Positions 6,476 through 14,702 of a DNA stretch of 33,246 nt are shown here, piece by piece; the first letter of the stretch is position 1; each line of letters starts with the position of its first letter. The DNA is taken from the NCBI GenBank assembly GCA_903861055.1, contig CAIOSU010000241.1, positions 1 to 33,246 on the forward strand, written 5' to 3'. The notes under the pieces were generated by a model. That model saw nothing but the letters and a program-made list of their open reading frames with translations. It was not told where the DNA came from and did no database searches. The stretch is from an uncultured bacterium. Its GTDB lineage: Bacteria; Bacteroidota; Bacteroidia; Chitinophagales; CAIOSU01. The position numbers and the translations under genes are program-made.

Positions 6476-8257
6476 ATGATCATTAATATTGAACAACAGA
6501 TACGCACAGCTTGTGCAGCAGCCGTAAAGGAATTGTATAATGCCGATATAGAGGCTGCCAGCATTGCTGTAGAGCGCACCAACAAAGAACAAACTGGTGA
6601 CTATACCGTTGTGGTTTTCCCGCTATTGCGCGTATCGAAAAAGAAACCCGAAGAGACAGCCAACGACCTAGGAGCTTATTTGCAGGCCAATGTGCCGCAG
6701 GTATCCGACTTCAATGTTATCAAAGGCTTCTTGAACCTGAGCCTAACCGATAGCTTTTGGATAGAAACCCTTGGCAGCGCCTTGCACAACAACGAGTATG
6801 GCAAAGGTACACCTACCAACCAGAAAATAACTGTAGAGTACTGTGGCCCTAACACCAATAAGCCCTTGCACCTGGGGCACATCCGTAATATGCTGTTGGG
6901 CTATTCTGTGGCCTCTATATTAGAGTTTGCCGGTAATGAGGTAAGTAAGGTTAATATCTACAACGACCGGGGAATTGCCATTTGCAAATCGATGCTAGCT
7001 TGGCAGCAGTTTGGCAACGGCGAAACACCAGAAAGCAGTGGCATAAAAGGTGACCACCTTGTAGGCAAGTACTATGTGGTTTTCGATAAGAAATATAAAG
7101 AGCAGGTTGAGCAACTAAAAGCCGAAGGCCTAACAGAAGATGAAGCCAAAAAGAAAGCCCCCATCCAACTTGAGGTGCAAGCCATGCTCTTGAAATGGGA
7201 AGCTGGAGATGCTGAAACCATTGCACTTTGGAAACAGATGAACGACTGGGTATATGCTGGTTTCCAAATTACTTTTGATAAAATGGGCGTCGATTTTGAC
7301 CGTGACTATTTTGAGTCGGAAACCTACCTATTGGGTCGCGATTTGGTGTTGGAAGGTTTAGCTAGTGGCGTTTTCTTTAAAAAAGAGGATGGCTCTATTT
7401 GGATTGATCTAACCGATAAAGGACTAGACCAAAAAGTGCTTTTGCGCAGCGATGGCACGTCAGTATACCTTACGCAAGACCTAGGCACTGCCGATTTGCG
7501 CTACAACCATTACCATATGGATCGAAACGTTTACGTGGTAGCCGATGAGCAAAACTATCACTTTAAAGTACTGCAACTTACTTTAGAGAAGCTGGGCAAA
7601 CCCTATGCTGCAGGCATATACCACTTGTCGTATGGTTTGGTAGAGCTGCCACATGGCCGTATGAAGTCGAGGGAAGGTAATGTAGTAGATGCGGACGACC
7701 TGATACGAGAAATGGTAGCAGCTGCTAAAGCACAAACCTTGGAACTAGGTAAACTGGAGAACCCAGAAAGCAAAGAGGCTGAAGAGCTGTTCCGAACTAT
7801 TGGTATGGGTGCCTTGAAATACTTTATGCTGCGCGTTGACCCTAAAAAGAAAATGCTGTTTAATCCAGAGGAATCAATTGACCTACAAGGCCAAACGGGG
7901 CCATTTGTACAATACAGTTATGCCCGAATCCAATCCATCAAAACCAAGGTGGGTGATATAAAAATTGAGCTGCCTGCCAAATATGCGCTTTCGCATTTAG
8001 AGAAGGAAGTGTTGATTGAGTTATACCAATACCCTGCTGTTATTCAAGAATCGGCGCGCAATTTCGACCCATCGGTCGTAGCAAGCTATACATACAACTT
8101 GGCGAAAACCTTCAATAAGTTTTACGTTGACCATAGCATAGCAAATGCCGAAACCCCGGAAGCTAAGCACCTACGCTTAGGCCTTGCTTATCTTACTGCC
8201 AAAGTGTTGGCAGGTGCCTTTAAACTGCTGGGAATTGATGTACCAGAGCGTATGTAA
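6476..8257 (+). CDS. argS: arginyl-tRNA synthetase
   Basis: Class I aminoacyl-tRNA synthetase of 593 aa that charges tRNA-Arg with arginine in the cytoplasm. The N-terminal ArgRS-specific domain (1-110) recognises the tRNA D-loop. The HIGH-type signature is HLGH at 132-135 in NKPLHLGHIRN. The KMSK region appears as GRMKSREGNVV near residue 400, the divergent form usual in ArgRS. The DALR-type anticodon-binding domain fills the C-terminus from about residue 470 (QYSYARIQSI onward). The ending KLLGIDVPERM is typical. Length is normal. It is a single-gene unit with a repeat-bearing leader and no obvious terminator directly downstream. Confidence 0.97.
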   Translation: MIINIEQQIRTACAAAVKELYNADIEAASIAVERTNKEQTGDYTVVVFPLLRVSKKKPEETANDLGAYLQANVPQVSDFNVIKGFLNLSLTDSFWIETLGSALHNNEYGKGTPTNQKITVEYCGPNTNKPLHLGHIRNMLLGYSVASILEFAGNEVSKVNIYNDRGIAICKSMLAWQQFGNGETPESSGIKGDHLVGKYYVVFDKKYKEQVEQLKAEGLTEDEAKKKAPIQLEVQAMLLKWEAGDAETIALWKQMNDWVYAGFQITFDKMGVDFDRDYFESETYLLGRDLVLEGLASGVFFKKEDGSIWIDLTDKGLDQKVLLRSDGTSVYLTQDLGTADLRYNHYHMDRNVYVVADEQNYHFKVLQLTLEKLGKPYAAGIYHLSYGLVELPHGRMKSREGNVVDADDLIREMVAAAKAQTLELGKLENPESKEAEELFRTIGMGALKYFMLRVDPKKKMLFNPEESIDLQGQTGPFVQYSYARIQSIKTKVGDIKIELPAKYALSHLEKEVLIELYQYPAVIQESARNFDPSVVASYTYNLAKTFNKFYVDHSIANAETPEAKHLRLGLAYLTAKVLAGAFKLLGIDVPERM

Positions 8258-8500
8258 AGTTTTGCAAAAACGTTAATGCTCGTTAAAAAGGTGTTAAAAA
8301 TCTTTCTTCGCAAAACATCTGCCTAAGCAATTCGTTTTATCGGTGTAACAGTTGAAATGATTGGGTAAATTACCACCAAATCAACTGGGTGTTAGGGAGT
8401 ATTGAACCGGCGAGAAAAGTGCTCAACGAATTTGGGCGTCTCGTAAGTTTTTAGTTACTTTAAAACACTTGATTGTTTCACCACTAAAAATTATCAAGCT

Positions 8501-8695
8501 ATGGCCACTTCAATGCTTGAATACAGTAAGACGATACTGGAAAAGGTTAGTTTCGACAGCAAGTTGTTTGAGAAAGAATTGTTAAAGGCCCTAAAAATGT
8601 TGATGCCCAACGATAGGCAAGAACTACAAACATGGGTTATTCGCACATTCGGCCTTCATTATCAAAGCCTTTTTACTAACTATAAGCTAGCTTAG
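8501..8695 (+). CDS. 64-aa conserved-type small protein, function unknown
   Basis: A short helical protein of 64 aa, MATSMLEYSKTILEKVSFDSKLFEKE at its start and ending HYQSLFTNYKLA. From memory, proteins with this layout (EYSKTILEKVSFDSKLFEKELLKAL type) occur widely in Bacteroidota next to varied genes and have no assigned function. There is no signal peptide and no cysteine. It is followed 26 bp later by a strong intrinsic terminator, supporting a real, independently transcribed gene. A weak TTACTTTA -7-like element (8455-8462) with TTG at 8432-8434 lies upstream. Confidence 0.75.
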   Translation: MATSMLEYSKTILEKVSFDSKLFEKELLKALKMLMPNDRQELQTWVIRTFGLHYQSLFTNYKLA

Positions 8696-8720
8696 GTTAT
8701 ACTTTATAACGTTAATTTTC

Positions 8721-8751
8721 AACCCTCTTGCCAAGGTAAGAGGGTTTTTTA
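8721..8751 (+). terminator. intrinsic terminator after the 64-aa gene
   Basis: Nine-bp perfect stem (8721-8729 with 8738-8746), 8-base loop GCCAAGGT, followed by a T run to 8750. Confidence 0.9.
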
Positions 8752-8795
8752 TTGCAATTATGTGGGGTGCCTGATTAAATAACGGCGATTTTCGA

Positions 8796-8803
8796 TAATT
8801 TTG
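8796..8803 (+). promoter_or_regulatory. -7 promoter element for the Gre-like gene
   Basis: TAATTTTG, a perfect TAnnTTTG match, 20 bp before the ATG at 8824 and downstream of the preceding terminator. The -33 element is not obvious. Confidence 0.55.
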
Positions 8804-8823
8804 CAGTCCCGATTATACCCACT

Positions 8824-9273
8824 ATGAAGCTGAAAGAACAAGTATTACAAGCAAGCCTACTGCAACAGCAAGAGAGCATAAAGAGACTTAAAGAAACCGT
8901 GCAACAGGTTCAAGAAAGCGCCAACGAAGATACTTCGGGTAGCAGCACCGATGACTCAGAGTCGATGCGCGAGCAATTGCACGCCGATTTAGCTATGTAC
9001 TCTCGCCAGCTAGACCAAGCCAGCGCAGCATATGCTATGCTAAAACTTATTGACCCAAACCAAGTGAACAGCACTGTAAAACACGGTGCTTTGGTAATGA
9101 CCGACAAAACAAACGTGTTGATAGGGGTAAGTGTAGGTAAGGTAATAGTTGAAGGAAAAACATTCTTCACTATTTCAACAGAATCGCCTTTATACCAAGC
9201 CATGGACGGAAAAAAGAAAGGCGAGACTTTCGATTTTAGAGATCAAAAGCAAACCGTACAAGAGATTATGTAA
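8824..9273 (+). CDS. GreA/GreB-like transcription-factor-type protein
   Basis: A 149-aa protein with Gre-factor architecture: an N-terminal helical hairpin (helices about 1-35 and 47-78) whose turn is acidic and polar (NEDTSGSSTDDSES, 34-47), then a C-terminal FKBP-like domain (about 88-149). The segment TISTESPLYQAMDGKKKGETFDF parallels the ISVNSPIARALIGK..GD region of GreA. Gre factors enter the RNA polymerase secondary channel and stimulate transcript cleavage through acidic tip residues. Here the classic tip motif is not conserved, so cleavage activity is uncertain. I recall homologues of this length carrying a 3-oxoacyl-ACP synthase label in databases, which nothing here supports. It is convergent with a small secreted-protein gene (17-bp gap). 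Confidence 0.7.
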   Translation: MKLKEQVLQASLLQQQESIKRLKETVQQVQESANEDTSGSSTDDSESMREQLHADLAMYSRQLDQASAAYAMLKLIDPNQVNSTVKHGALVMTDKTNVLIGVSVGKVIVEGKTFFTISTESPLYQAMDGKKKGETFDFRDQKQTVQEIM

Positions 9274-9290
9274 ACAACCAGTTTGGGTGT

Positions 9291-9689
9291 TTACTTCCAA
9301 TATTTGCTTATTGTAAAGGTAACGATGAAACTCTCGTCGCCATTATCGTAAAGGGCAGCAATGGCCTTATTTTCCAAATTCACAACATAGGTATATTTGT
9401 TACCAGCATTGCTGGTAACGTACCATAAGTTCATTTCCATATCTTCATTGTACTCCTTGCTATCAATCTGGTACAAAGAGTTTACGTCATCGGTAAAATG
9501 TTGGAAACTGGTTTCACGATCATTTATCACAAACAAGCTGTGGTCTTCCCAGCTCTCGCACTTATCAAACTCCTCAGTTGCGGGATTATAGGCACAATAT
9601 TCACGCTCACTAGCATAAACATAAGTTTGGGCATCGCACATTGTTACTGTTGCCAATATTAGGCTAAGGGTGATAAATACTGCTCGCAT
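9291..9689 (-). CDS. small secreted protein, function unknown
   Basis: 132 aa with a signal peptide (MRAVFITLSLILATVTMCDA, cleavage before QTYVY). The mature part has a Cys pair in EYCAYNPATEEFDKCESWED that could form a disulfide. It continues with strand-rich segments (MNLWYVTSNA, KYTYVVNLENKAIAALYDNG, SFIVTFTISKYW) suggesting a small beta-sandwich. No family is recognised. It is convergent with the Gre-like gene and divergent from the PorE-like gene. Confidence 0.65.
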   Translation of the reverse strand: MRAVFITLSLILATVTMCDAQTYVYASEREYCAYNPATEEFDKCESWEDHSLFVINDRETSFQHFTDDVNSLYQIDSKEYNEDMEMNLWYVTSNAGNKYTYVVNLENKAIAALYDNGDESFIVTFTISKYWK

Positions 9690-9763
9690 ACTTGTTCTTT
9701 TTGCTAATCTATTCTATTTGAAAATAATTAGCAAATATTATGGTTATACCAAATGGACCCGAA

Positions 9764-9797
9764 TTGGTTATCAACTGCAATAATATTGTTAAATTTG
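9764..9797 (+). promoter_or_regulatory. -33/-7 promoter for the PorE-like lipoprotein gene
   Basis: TTG at 9764-9766 and a perfect TAnnTTTG match TAAATTTG at 9790-9797, with 23 bp between them, the upper end of usual Bacteroidota spacing. The ATG is about 70 bp further on. Confidence 0.55.
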
Positions 9798-9866
9798 AAA
9801 CAACTTGACGCAGCAATATGGCGTTGTTCCATAAAGGCAGTTAAGCCCATAGCCACGATAAGATAA

Positions 9867-11915
9867 ATGAGAGCACGTTCAATATATCTGTACTTACTAG
9901 CCGTTTCAATAATGGTTTTACTAGCCTCATGCGGTGGCAGCGGCAAGGTCAAAAACGGCATGACCTTGTACGAAGAAAAAAACTACACCCTAGCCATACC
10001 ACAGCTTAAAAACGAATACAAAGAGCAGCAAGTGCCGCTACTTAGGGGCGAAAAAGCCTTTTACGTAGCCGAGAGCTACCGATTAAGCGGCAACACCAAG
10101 GATGCTGAAGGCTGGTATGCCGAAGCCATTAAGCAAGGCTATGATGCCATAGCTACCTACAACTATGCCATTACCCTTAAAGCCAACGAAAAGTACAAAT
10201 TAGCCATTGAGCAATTTACCAATTTTGCACGCTTGGAGCCTTTTAGCAAAGAAAAAGCGTTTGAACAAATAAAATCGTGCAACCTCGCATTGAAATGGAT
10301 TAAAGAACGGGTAAGCCTCGATTTACAAAACCTCACAGCCATCAATAGCAATGGTAGCGAATACGCACCGGTAGTATTACCTAGCGGCGATTTGGTGTTT
10401 ACCTCTGACCGGATTGATGCAACTGGTAATGACACGTATGGCTGGACTGGCGAAAAATACAGTGATTTGTACCTTACCAAAAAGCAAACCAATGGTAGCT
10501 TTAGCGGCGTGGTAAATTATTCGCCAGAGCTAAATAGTGGGGTTAACGAAGGCACCATAACCTTTAGCCGCGATGGAAACGAAGTATATTTTACTCGCTG
10601 TGGCTCACAAGGTAAAGACAAAGACGACTATTGTGCCATTTTCGTAAGCCGCCTGCAATCATTGGGCGGATGGAGTTCGCCTGAAAAGATTAAACTATTT
10701 GATGCCGATACCTTTAATGTAGGGCACCCGTTTTTGAGCAAAGATGGCAAATACTTGCTTTTTGCTGCCGAGGCACCTGGTGGTTATGGCGGTAAAGACC
10801 TTTACATTACCTTTTTGCAAGCTGGTACTTGGACCAGCCCTAAAAACCTAGGTGTAGATATTAATACTCCAGGTAACGAGGTATTCCCATTTATTGACGA
10901 AACAGGCACCTTATACTTTAGTAGCGACGGACACGATGGCCTTGGTGGGTTGGATATATTCTCGGCACCTGCGAGTGGCGGAGTTTGGAGCAAGCCCGAA
11001 AACCTGAAAATTCCTATTAACTCGGGTGCCGACGATTATGGCCTATGGCTTACCAAAGCTAAACCAAAAGACGCCAACGACCCGGTGCGTATGAGCGGTT
11101 TTTTTAGTAGCAACCGTCCTGGTGGTGCAGGCAAAGACGATATATACATGTTCCAACTTAGCAACGAGAACCTATTTGTGCTAGAAGGGGTGATACTAGA
11201 GAAAATATTTGCTGACCCAAGCGACCCTAACAGCAAGGTTATCGACTTTCAGCCCGTAAACGAAGCCAACATAACCGTTAAAAAATATGGCCCTGGTTTT
11301 CCTATAGTGGCAAACATAAGTTCTGATAAGTTTGGACGCTTTGGTTGCGATTTGGTGAAAGAAAGCGACTATTATGTTAGCGGCGAAAAAGAAGGTTTCT
11401 TGAAACAATCCGCCAACTTTAGTACCAAAGGCCTGCGCGACCTGAAGAACATAACCATACCAGTTAAGGTGAGGTTGATTGTAGAACGCATATACCAAGA
11501 CAGGGAGATAGTGATACCAAACATTTACTACGATTACGACAAAACCACCCTAAGGCCCGAGTCGTTTCCAGTGTTGGATACCCTATATTCGCTATTTGCC
11601 GAAAACCCAACTATAGTTGTAGAAATAGGCGCCCATACCGACTCAAGAGGTAGTACCGAATACAATATTATCCTTTCGCAAGGGCGCGCAGCCTCTGTTG
11701 TAAAGTACCTAGTAAGTAAAGGCATACCTGCGCAACGCTTAAAAGCGGTAGGATATGGTGAAAGCAAACCCATTAACAAGTGTGTTGACGGTGTAGAATG
11801 TACTGAAGAAGAGTATCAACTTAATCGCCGTACCACATTTAAAATCCTCTCCGAAACGTTCAATTTGGAGTCGATTACCCCAGAGGATATACGCATTGAC
11901 CCTAAGAAACCTTAA
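9867..11915 (+). CDS. PorE-like lipoprotein: TPR, PD40 propeller, CRD and OmpA C-terminal domain
   Basis: 682-aa lipoprotein with lipobox LLASC (Cys22). The order of domains is a TPR-like helical region (about 28-140), a PD40/WD40-like beta-propeller (about 160-430), a carboxypeptidase-regulatory-like beta-sandwich (about 440-540), and an OmpA C-terminal peptidoglycan-binding domain (about 555-675). Propeller repeats include GDLVFTSDR, DGNEVYFTRC, DGKYLLFAAEAPGGYGGKDL, GTLYFSSDGHDGLGGLDIF and SSNRPGGAGKDDIY. The OmpA domain shows YYDYDKTTLRPES, IGAHTDSRGS and LSQGRAASVV. This exact order and size match Porphyromonas gingivalis PorE, a type IX secretion component tied to peptidoglycan. Related paralogues exist in many Bacteroidota without a T9SS role, and no other por/spr/gld gene is in the window, so the T9SS role is inferred. 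Confidence 0.85.
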   Translation: MRARSIYLYLLAVSIMVLLASCGGSGKVKNGMTLYEEKNYTLAIPQLKNEYKEQQVPLLRGEKAFYVAESYRLSGNTKDAEGWYAEAIKQGYDAIATYNYAITLKANEKYKLAIEQFTNFARLEPFSKEKAFEQIKSCNLALKWIKERVSLDLQNLTAINSNGSEYAPVVLPSGDLVFTSDRIDATGNDTYGWTGEKYSDLYLTKKQTNGSFSGVVNYSPELNSGVNEGTITFSRDGNEVYFTRCGSQGKDKDDYCAIFVSRLQSLGGWSSPEKIKLFDADTFNVGHPFLSKDGKYLLFAAEAPGGYGGKDLYITFLQAGTWTSPKNLGVDINTPGNEVFPFIDETGTLYFSSDGHDGLGGLDIFSAPASGGVWSKPENLKIPINSGADDYGLWLTKAKPKDANDPVRMSGFFSSNRPGGAGKDDIYMFQLSNENLFVLEGVILEKIFADPSDPNSKVIDFQPVNEANITVKKYGPGFPIVANISSDKFGRFGCDLVKESDYYVSGEKEGFLKQSANFSTKGLRDLKNITIPVKVRLIVERIYQDREIVIPNIYYDYDKTTLRPESFPVLDTLYSLFAENPTIVVEIGAHTDSRGSTEYNIILSQGRAASVVKYLVSKGIPAQRLKAVGYGESKPINKCVDGVECTEEEYQLNRRTTFKILSETFNLESITPEDIRIDPKKP

Positions 11916-12015
11916 GTAAAGGACCTGTCAACATTTCGTTGCGACAACTAAGTTGCGTGGTTTGTTGGGTCATTACCCTTAAAGTGTGTTAAGTAATGTA
12001 CATTAACCGCTCTAT

Positions 12016-12048
12016 TTGGCTGCGAGATATTCAAAGTTGTTACCTTTA
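12016..12048 (+). promoter_or_regulatory. promoter-like -33/-7 pair for the arginine decarboxylase gene
   Basis: TTG at 12016-12018 and TACCTTTA at 12041-12048 (one mismatch from TAnnTTTG) with a 22-bp spacer, about 40 bp before the ATG at 12089. Confidence 0.45.
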
Positions 12049-12088
12049 CACCTAAATTTTTCACTTAAAACCCATTGCCCAAGGCCTG

Positions 12089-13480
12089 ATGAAGAACCGC
12101 TATATTGACCTTATTGAACAAACCTTTTACTTTCCGCAGGAAGGGTTTGATGTAAAAGACGGACAGCTAGATTTCAACGGCGTTCCATTAATGGATTTAG
12201 TAAGAGAATATGGCACTCCGCTCAGGATTAGCTACCTTCCTAAGATAAGTTCGCAGATACAAAAGGCCAAGCGCATATTCAACGAAGCCATAAAGGAAAA
12301 TAATTACGATGGGCAGTATTTCTACTCCTATTGTACCAAGGCATCGCACTTTTCGTTTGTAGTTGAGGAGGCTTTAAAAAACGATATTCACTTAGAAACC
12401 TCATCTGCATTTGATATTAATTTGGTGGAGAACCTAGTGGCCAAAGGCAAAGTAAATACCAGCCAATTTATCATTTGCAACGGTTTTAAAACCGATCAGT
12501 ACAAAGCAAACATTTTGCGTCTGCATAAAAACGGCTTTAACAATATTATTCCCGTTTTGGACAACAAACCGGAGATAAACTACTACCAACAGCATTTGGA
12601 TGGCCAAATGAAAATTGGCATTCGAATAGCAGCCGACGAAGAACCTAAATATGAGTTCTATACCTCGCGCCTTGGCATAAGGTATAGCGATATAATTGAT
12701 TTCTATAAACAGAACATAGAGAATAACCCGAAGTTCGAGCTTAAGATGCTCCACTTCTTTATCAATACCGGCATAAAAGATACCACCTACTACTGGAGCG
12801 AACTGAACAAGGCGATTAAAGTATATATCGCCCTAAAGAAAATTTGCCCTAGCCTTGAATACATCAATATTGGCGGCGGTTTGCCTATTCGCCACGGGCT
12901 GCACTCTGACTACGACTATGAGTATATGCTGCGCGAGGTGGTAAAAGCCATTAAAACACAATGCGATAGCAGCGAAGTGCCCGTTCCGCACATCTTTACC
13001 GAGTTTGGCTCGTTTACCGTTGGCGAGAGTGGCGCAACCATTTTTAGCGTGCTCAACGAAAAACGCCAAAACGACATTGAAGATTGGTATATGATTGATG
13101 GTAGCCTTATGACTACCCTACCCGACATTTGGGGTATGAGCCAGCGCTTTATACTACTACCGCTTAACAAGTGGGAGCAGGACTACCAAAAGGTGAACAT
13201 TGGCGGCCTTAGCTGCGATATTGGCGACTACTACAACAGCGAAACCCACCAACACCAGGTTTTCTTACCCGAGCTCGACGAAAAAGAACCTTTATACATT
13301 GGTTTCTTCCACACGGGCGCTTACCAAGAGAGCATTAGCGGCTACGGCGGCACCAAGCACTGCTTGATACCCGCACCAAAAGTATTACTGATTAACAGAG
13401 ACGAACATGGCAACTTAACCAAAGAAGTTTTCTCGCAAGAGCAAAACCCAGAGGCGATGCTGAAAATATTGGGGTATTAA
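12089..13480 (+). CDS. speA: arginine decarboxylase (Bacteroidota-type, PLP-dependent fold III)
   Basis: 463-aa PLP enzyme of the alanine-racemase-like (fold III) decarboxylase group. The family converts arginine to agmatine for polyamine synthesis. The PLP-binding lysine is Lys84 in YCTKASHFSF. HLETSSAFDINLV, the FYTSRLGIRYSD segment, the glycine-rich phosphate loop NIGGGLPIRHG (about 260) and the TEFGSFTVGESG block all fit. The C-terminal cysteine region GGLSCDIGDYY and GFFHTGAYQ supply the second active-site half. It lacks the large insertions of E. coli SpeA (about 650 aa) and matches the shorter Bacteroidota version; a related carboxynorspermidine or diaminopimelate substrate cannot be fully excluded. 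It is monocistronic, with its own promoter-like pair and a strong terminator. Confidence 0.87.
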   Translation: MKNRYIDLIEQTFYFPQEGFDVKDGQLDFNGVPLMDLVREYGTPLRISYLPKISSQIQKAKRIFNEAIKENNYDGQYFYSYCTKASHFSFVVEEALKNDIHLETSSAFDINLVENLVAKGKVNTSQFIICNGFKTDQYKANILRLHKNGFNNIIPVLDNKPEINYYQQHLDGQMKIGIRIAADEEPKYEFYTSRLGIRYSDIIDFYKQNIENNPKFELKMLHFFINTGIKDTTYYWSELNKAIKVYIALKKICPSLEYINIGGGLPIRHGLHSDYDYEYMLREVVKAIKTQCDSSEVPVPHIFTEFGSFTVGESGATIFSVLNEKRQNDIEDWYMIDGSLMTTLPDIWGMSQRFILLPLNKWEQDYQKVNIGGLSCDIGDYYNSETHQHQVFLPELDEKEPLYIGFFHTGAYQESISGYGGTKHCLIPAPKVLLINRDEHGNLTKEVFSQEQNPEAMLKILGY

Positions 13481-13531
13481 TTAGCGCATTTGATTAATGC
13501 AGCTAGGTATATTCAAAAACAATCTCTAAAG

Positions 13532-13562
13532 GCCATAGCTACCAAGTAGTTATGGCTTTTTT
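13532..13562 (+). terminator. intrinsic terminator after the arginine decarboxylase gene
   Basis: Eleven-bp stem, GCCATAGCTAC (13532-13542) with GTAGTTATGGC (13546-13556), one G-U pair, 3-base loop, then six T residues. Confidence 0.9.
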
Positions 13563-13612
13563 GTCTGCTATTTCCCTTAGATGTAATAGCCTATGCAACA
13601 AGTATTAAAATT

Positions 13613-13643
13613 CTTGTGTCTAGCGGTTTAGGTCTTGTGTCTA
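13613..13643 (+). repeat. CTTGTGTCTA repeated at a 21-bp interval
   Basis: CTTGTGTCTA occurs at 13613-13622 and 13634-13643; the 21-bp offset is three 7-bp units. It lies directly upstream of the -7 element of the TPR lipoprotein gene, and the same motif family is at 2364-2400. Confidence 0.65.
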
Positions 13644-13650
13644 AATACCC

Positions 13651-13658
13651 TAACTTTG
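13651..13658 (+). promoter_or_regulatory. -7 promoter element for the TPR-thrS-infC operon
   Basis: TAACTTTG, a perfect TAnnTTTG match, only 6 bp before the ATG at 13665, implying a leaderless or near-leaderless transcript. TTG at 13635-13637 is 13 bp upstream, shorter than consensus. Confidence 0.55.
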
Positions 13659-13664
13659 CATACC

Positions 13665-14702
13665 ATGTTATCATCTGTAATAAAATATAGCCTAATTATT
13701 GCCTTGCCTTGCTGCTTGCTGCTTGCGAGTTGCGAAGGCGATAAGCCCGTACCCCCTGCCCCTGCCGAAACGGTACCCGAAATAGTGGAAAACCCGGCAC
13801 TGGTAGCAGCAACCTTGCGTATACAGCAAAACCCCGATAGTGCCCAAGCTTACATTGATAGGGCCTTAATACACTTTAAATTGGTGAATAACGATGCCGC
13901 ATTGGCCGACTTGGATACGGCTTTGTTGCTGGATAAAACCATGCCCAAAATATATCTGCTACAAGCCGATTTGTACTTTGCTAAACGCGACATTATACGC
14001 GCCATCAAATCGCTGGAGACCGGTACCCAGGTATTGCCCCAAAACAAAGAAATATTGTTGGTGCTTAGCCGCTATTATTTTTACAACAGCGAGCGCGACA
14101 AAAGCATAAAAAGTGCCGATGCTGCACTGAAACTTGACCCCGGTTATGCTGGTGCTTACTTCCAAAAAGCTTTAATTTTTCTAGAGATAAAAGATACCGC
14201 CAAAGCCATAAGCAACCTGCAAACTACTGTTGAGCAAGACCCAGAGTTTTTGGAAGCCTATGAAGAACTAGGGTATATTTATAAACAGAAAAAGAATCCA
14301 TTAGCGATACAATATTTCCGCAATGCTGTTAAATTATCGCCACGAGACAATGATTTGCGCTATGCTCTTGCCCTTGCCCTGCAAGAACAAAAAAAATATA
14401 ACGAGGCGCTGGAAGAATACAGGCTAATGATTAAAGAATCGCCGCAATACGAAAACGCACATTACGGTATGGGTTGGGTTTACTTTCAAATGGATAGCTT
14501 TGATAAAGCCGATGGAAGTTTTAAAATAGCCATCAGTATAAAGCCCGATTATACCGATGCCTATTACATGCGAGGTTTGATTGCTGAAAGTATTGGCGAT
14601 ATCAAAAATGCGGAGTATTATTACGACCAAACTTTGCGCATTGATGCCCTGCACACCAATGCCCTGAATGGTTTTGACAGACTAAAGAAATTGAAGAAAT
14701 GA
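13665..14702 (+). CDS. TPR-repeat lipoprotein
   Basis: 345 aa from ATG 13665. An in-frame ATG at 13635 adds ten residues ahead of the signal peptide and lies upstream of the -7 element, so it was rejected. The signal is MLSSVIKYSLIIALPCCLLLASC with the lipid-attachment Cys23. A Pro-rich linker follows, then about eight tandem TPR units (about 50-340) with typical A-Y..G/A pattern, for example PDSAQAYIDRALIHFKLVN, PGYAGAYFQKALIFLEIKD and PDYTDAYYMRGLIAESIGD. It is probably a periplasm-facing scaffold on the inner or outer membrane. No enzymatic domain is present. Its stop overlaps the thrS start (ATGA), so the two are translationally coupled, an unusual pairing of an envelope protein with a tRNA synthetase. 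Confidence 0.85.
   Translation: MLSSVIKYSLIIALPCCLLLASCEGDKPVPPAPAETVPEIVENPALVAATLRIQQNPDSAQAYIDRALIHFKLVNNDAALADLDTALLLDKTMPKIYLLQADLYFAKRDIIRAIKSLETGTQVLPQNKEILLVLSRYYFYNSERDKSIKSADAALKLDPGYAGAYFQKALIFLEIKDTAKAISNLQTTVEQDPEFLEAYEELGYIYKQKKNPLAIQYFRNAVKLSPRDNDLRYALALALQEQKKYNEALEEYRLMIKESPQYENAHYGMGWVYFQMDSFDKADGSFKIAISIKPDYTDAYYMRGLIAESIGDIKNAEYYYDQTLRIDALHTNALNGFDRLKKLKK

Noticed and set aside
8258..8500. tRNA or small RNA gene in the gap after argS
   Set aside because: No cloverleaf, T-loop consensus or stable hairpin with a T run was found; nothing recognisable beyond a weak promoter-like pair.
12434..12754. 106-codon minus-strand frame in the arginine decarboxylase gene
   Set aside because: Shadow frame opposite conserved enzyme sequence.
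13635..13664. Upstream ATG of the TPR lipoprotein
   Set aside because: It lies before the TAACTTTG element and adds ten residues ahead of a complete lipoprotein signal.
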